From Auanema rhodensis (Eukaryota > Nematoda > Chromadorea > Rhabditida > Rhabditidae): a stretch of 64,000 nucleotides of DNA. Below are positions 61,070 through 64,000 of this stretch, piece by piece. The translations under genes and the position numbers were made by a program. The stretch's first letter is position 1. Every line of letters begins with the position of its first letter. The DNA lies in contig OZ059894.1 of the NCBI GenBank assembly GCA_964057225.1, forward strand, positions 19,932,476 to 19,996,475, written 5' to 3'. The notes beneath the pieces were generated by a model. It saw only the letters and a list, made by a program, of their open reading frames with translations. It ran no database searches and was not told the DNA's origin.

Positions 61070-63877
61070 TCGAATGCACTATACTACATTGAGAAACGCT
61101 TAATACAAAAATTAGTTATGATCGTTTGAAAAATGATGCATTAGTGTATGTTGAGTTTCCATGTACACTCAACATTGCTTCCAAAAACATTTTGACAAAA
61201 ATTTTTTCGAAAAATTTCAAAATAATTTAGCAAAAAGTAGATGTTTCTAGATTCCTTTTTTCAAGGCAAAGACGATGGACAATGTTATTCAACGAAAAAA
61301 TTAATTCTTCAGGGTGAAAATCGAGGATATAAGTGTGAACTTATATCAGTTGATATCTCGGTGCATTTTTAAGCTAGCGCAAATCTGATAACACAGATCG
61401 ACGCAGCTTAAAAATTCGCATCGAATGCACTATACTACATTGAGAAACGCTTAATACAAAAATTAGTTATGATCGTTTGAAAAATGATGCATTAGTGTAT
61501 GTTGAGTTTCCATGTACACTCAACATTGCTTCCAAAAACATTTTGACAATAATTTTTTCGAAAAATTTCAAAATAAATTAGCAAAAAGTAGATGTTTTTA
61601 GATTCCTTTTTTCAAGGCAAAGACGATGGACAATGTTATTCAACGAAAAAATTAATTCTTCAGGGTGAAAATCGAGGATATAAGTGTGAACTTATATCAG
61701 TTGATATCTCGGTGCATTTTTAAGCTAGCGCAAATCTGATAACACAGATCGACGCAGCTTAAAAATCCGCATCGAATGCACTATACTACATTGAGAAACG
61801 CTTAATACAAAAATTAGTTATGATCGTTTGAAAAATGATGCATTAGTGTATGTTGAGTTTCCATGTACACTCAACATTGCTTCCAAAAACATTTTGACAA
61901 TAATTTTTTCGAAAAATTTCAAAATAAATTAGCAAAAAGTAGATGTTTTTAGATTCCTTTTTTCAAGGCAAAGACGATGGACAATGTTATTCAACGAAAA
62001 AATTAATTCTTCAGGGTGAAAATCGAGGATATAAGTGTGAACTTATATCAGTTGATATCTCGGTGCATTTTCAAGCTAGCGCAAATCTGATAACACAGAT
62101 CGACGCAGCTTAAAAATCCGCATCGAATGCACTATACTACATTGAGAAACGCTTAATACAAAAATTAGTTATGATCGTTTGAAAAATGATGCATTAGTGT
62201 ATGTTGAGTTTCCATGTACACTCAACATTGCTTCCAAAAACATTTTGACAATAATTTTTTCGAAAAATTTCAAAATAAATTAGCAAAAAGTAGATGTTTT
62301 TAGATTCCTTTTTTCAAGGCAAAGACGATGGACAATGTTATTCAACGAAAAAATTAATTCTTCAGGGTGAAAATCGAGGATATAAGTGTGAACTTATATC
62401 AGTTGATATCTCGGTGCATTTTCAAGCTAGCGCAAATCTGATAACACAGATCGACGCAGCTTAAAAATCCGCATCGAATGCACTATACTACATTGAGAAA
62501 CGCTTAATTCAAAAATTAGTTATGATCGTTTGAAAAATGATGCATTAGTGTATGTTGAGTTTCCATGTACACTCAACATTGCTTCCAAAAACATTTTGAC
62601 AAAAATTTTTTCGAAAAATTTCAGAATAATTTAGCAAAAAGTAGATGTTTTTAGATTCCTTTTTTCAAGGCAAAGACGATGGACAATGTTATTCAACGAA
62701 AAAATTAATTCTTCAGGGTGAAAATCGAGGATATAAGTGTGAACTTTTATCAGTTGATATCTCGGTGCATTTTTAAGCTAGCGCAAATCTGATAACACAG
62801 ATCGACGCAGCTTAAAAATCCGCATCGAATGCACTATACTACATTGAGAAACGCTTAATACAAAAATTAGTTATGATCGTTTGAAAAATGATCCATTAGT
62901 GTATGTTGAGTTTCCATGTACACTCAACATTGCTTCCAAAAACATTTTGACAAAAATTTTTTCGAAAAATTTCAAAATAATTTAGCAAAAAGTAGATGTT
63001 TTTAGATTCCTTTTTTCAAGGCAAAGACGATGGACAATGTTATTCAACGAAAAAATTAATTCTTCAGGGTGAAAATCGAGGATATAAGTGTGAACTTTTA
63101 TCAGTTGATATCTCGGTGCATTTTTAAGCTAGCGCAAATCTGATAACACAGATCGACGCAGCTTAAAAATCCGCATCGAATGCACTATACTACATTGAGA
63201 AACGCTTAATACAAAAATTAGTTATGATCGTTTGAAAAATGATGCATTAGTGTATGTTGAGTTTCCATGTACACTCAACATTGCTTCCAAAAACATTTTG
63301 ACAAAAATTTTTTCGAAAAATTTCAGAATAATTTAGCAAAAAGTAGATGTTTTTAGATTCCTTTTTTCAAGGCAAAGACGATGGACAATGTTATTCAACG
63401 AAAAAATTAATTCTTCAGGGTGAAAATCGAGGATATAAGTGTGAACTTTTATCAGTTGATATCTCGGTGCATTTTTAAGCTAGCGCAAATCTGATAACAC
63501 AGATCGACGCAGCTTAAAAATCCGCATCGAATGCACTATACTACATTGAGAAACGCTTAATACAAAAATTAGTTATGATCGTTTGAAAAATGATGCATTA
63601 GTGTATGTTGAGTTTCCATGTACACTCAACATTGCTTCCAAAAACATTTTGACAATAATTTTTTCGAAAAATTTCAAAATAAATTAGCAAAAAGTAGATG
63701 TTTTTAGATTCCTTTTTTCAAGGCAAAGACGATGGACAATGTTATTCAACGAAAAAATTAATTCTTCAGGGTGAAAATCGAGGATATAAGTGTGAACATA
63801 TATCAGTTGATATCTCGGTGCATTTTCAAGCTAGCGCAAATCTGATAACACAGATCGACGCAGCTTAAAAATCCGCA

Positions 63878-64000
63878 TCGAATGCACTATACTACATTGA
63901 GAAACGCTTAATACAAAAATTAGTTATGATCGTTTGAAAAATGATGCATTAGTGTATGTTGAGTTTCCATGTACACTCAACATTGCTTCCAAAAACATTT
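63878..64000. repeat. Partial monomer 183 cut by the window end
   Basis: These are the first 123 bp of another copy in the same phase and orientation, ending inside the tgcttccaaaaacatttt segment. The array continues beyond the window, so no array edge is visible on the right. The left edge is likewise already inside the array at base 1. Confidence 0.95.

Larger units (their letters stand above)
1..64000. repeat. 351-bp satellite DNA array, 182 full monomers plus a partial copy
   Basis: Every line of the window belongs to the same repeat. The start motif tcgaatgcac recurs at 1, 352, 703, 1054 and so on at a 351-bp step up to 63878, always on the plus strand. Copies differ mainly by substitutions. 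Seven depart from 351 bp: monomers 96, 108, 116, 117, 127 and 136 are 350 bp, and monomer 149 is 352 bp. This accounts exactly for the start of monomer 183 at 63878. No inversion, transposon, simple-sequence block or unique DNA interrupts the array. Such arrays form constitutive heterochromatin, commonly at centromeres or beside them; that location is inference. No CENP-B-box-like motif was found. In-frame stops occur in essentially every copy, and no protein-coding gene is supported anywhere. The choice of phase is arbitrary. Confidence 0.98.
49486..64000. repeat. Block C: satellite subfamily C, monomers 142-183
   Basis: From 49486 a third variant set takes over within one monomer. Markers are acaataattt, aaataaatta, gaacatatat, gaacttttatc, attttcaagct, atgcagtata, ttcaaaaaattt, ccgcagcg and gatccatt. 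Block B markers such as aaaagaattt and tacacaaatt vanish. Monomer 146 lacks most markers and is close to a general consensus. Runs of near-identical single copies (monomers 158-161) alternate with 2- and 7-monomer patterns. All copies but monomer 149 are 351 bp. Confidence 0.85.

Noticed and set aside
1-64000. CRISPR array
   Set aside because: The repeats are contiguous 351-bp units with no unique spacers, and all parts of the unit repeat. There are no cas genes.
1-64000. CENP-B box
   Set aside because: No stretch in the monomer or its common variants fits the spacing of TTCG and CGGG. The rare cgggg in block B lacks the partner TTCG at the right distance.

Overview
The whole window is one uninterrupted tandem array of a 351-bp satellite DNA monomer. 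It holds 182 complete head-to-tail copies, all in the same orientation, plus the first 123 bp of a 183rd. I found no gene, RNA gene, transposon, microsatellite block or unique sequence anywhere. Long homogeneous arrays of a complex-sequence monomer with higher-order structure are typical of eukaryotic constitutive heterochromatin, most often centromeric or pericentromeric. The monomer is AT-rich: by hand count the first copy has 109 G+C in 351 bp, about 31%. Its general character (A/T tracts, a length near two nucleosome repeats, no CENP-B box) would fit an insect or other invertebrate, but nothing here proves the taxon, and I do not recognise the monomer as a named satellite.

Layout, with copies numbered from base 1. 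Block A (1-25623, monomers 1-73) is a mix of about six subtypes. They are ordered into a 7-monomer pattern near the start, 9/10-monomer higher-order repeats (HORs) in the middle, and a clean 3-monomer HOR at 22465-25272. A short transition (25624-27378, monomers 74-78) leads into block B (27379-49485, monomers 79-141). Block B has its own subtypes: a 4-monomer cycle on the left, then 9/10-monomer HORs, the last two of which (41766-44923 and 44924-48081) are nearly identical at a 3158-bp period. Block C (49486-64000, monomer 142 onward) has a third set of subtypes, with 2-monomer and 7-monomer periodicities and runs of near-identical single monomers.

The monomer contains three clear dyad symmetries: a 9-bp inverted repeat with a 10-nt loop (positions 79-106), a 9-bp inverted repeat with a 4-nt loop (257-278), and a 51-bp nested imperfect hairpin with an 11-bp outer stem (296-346). 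Length is kept almost exactly: despite many substitutions, only seven copies depart from 351 bp, and these trace to three indel events. Several monomers are visible hybrids of neighbouring subtypes, which record in-register unequal recombination. The two 75-codon open frames in block B are by-products of satellite point changes, not genes.
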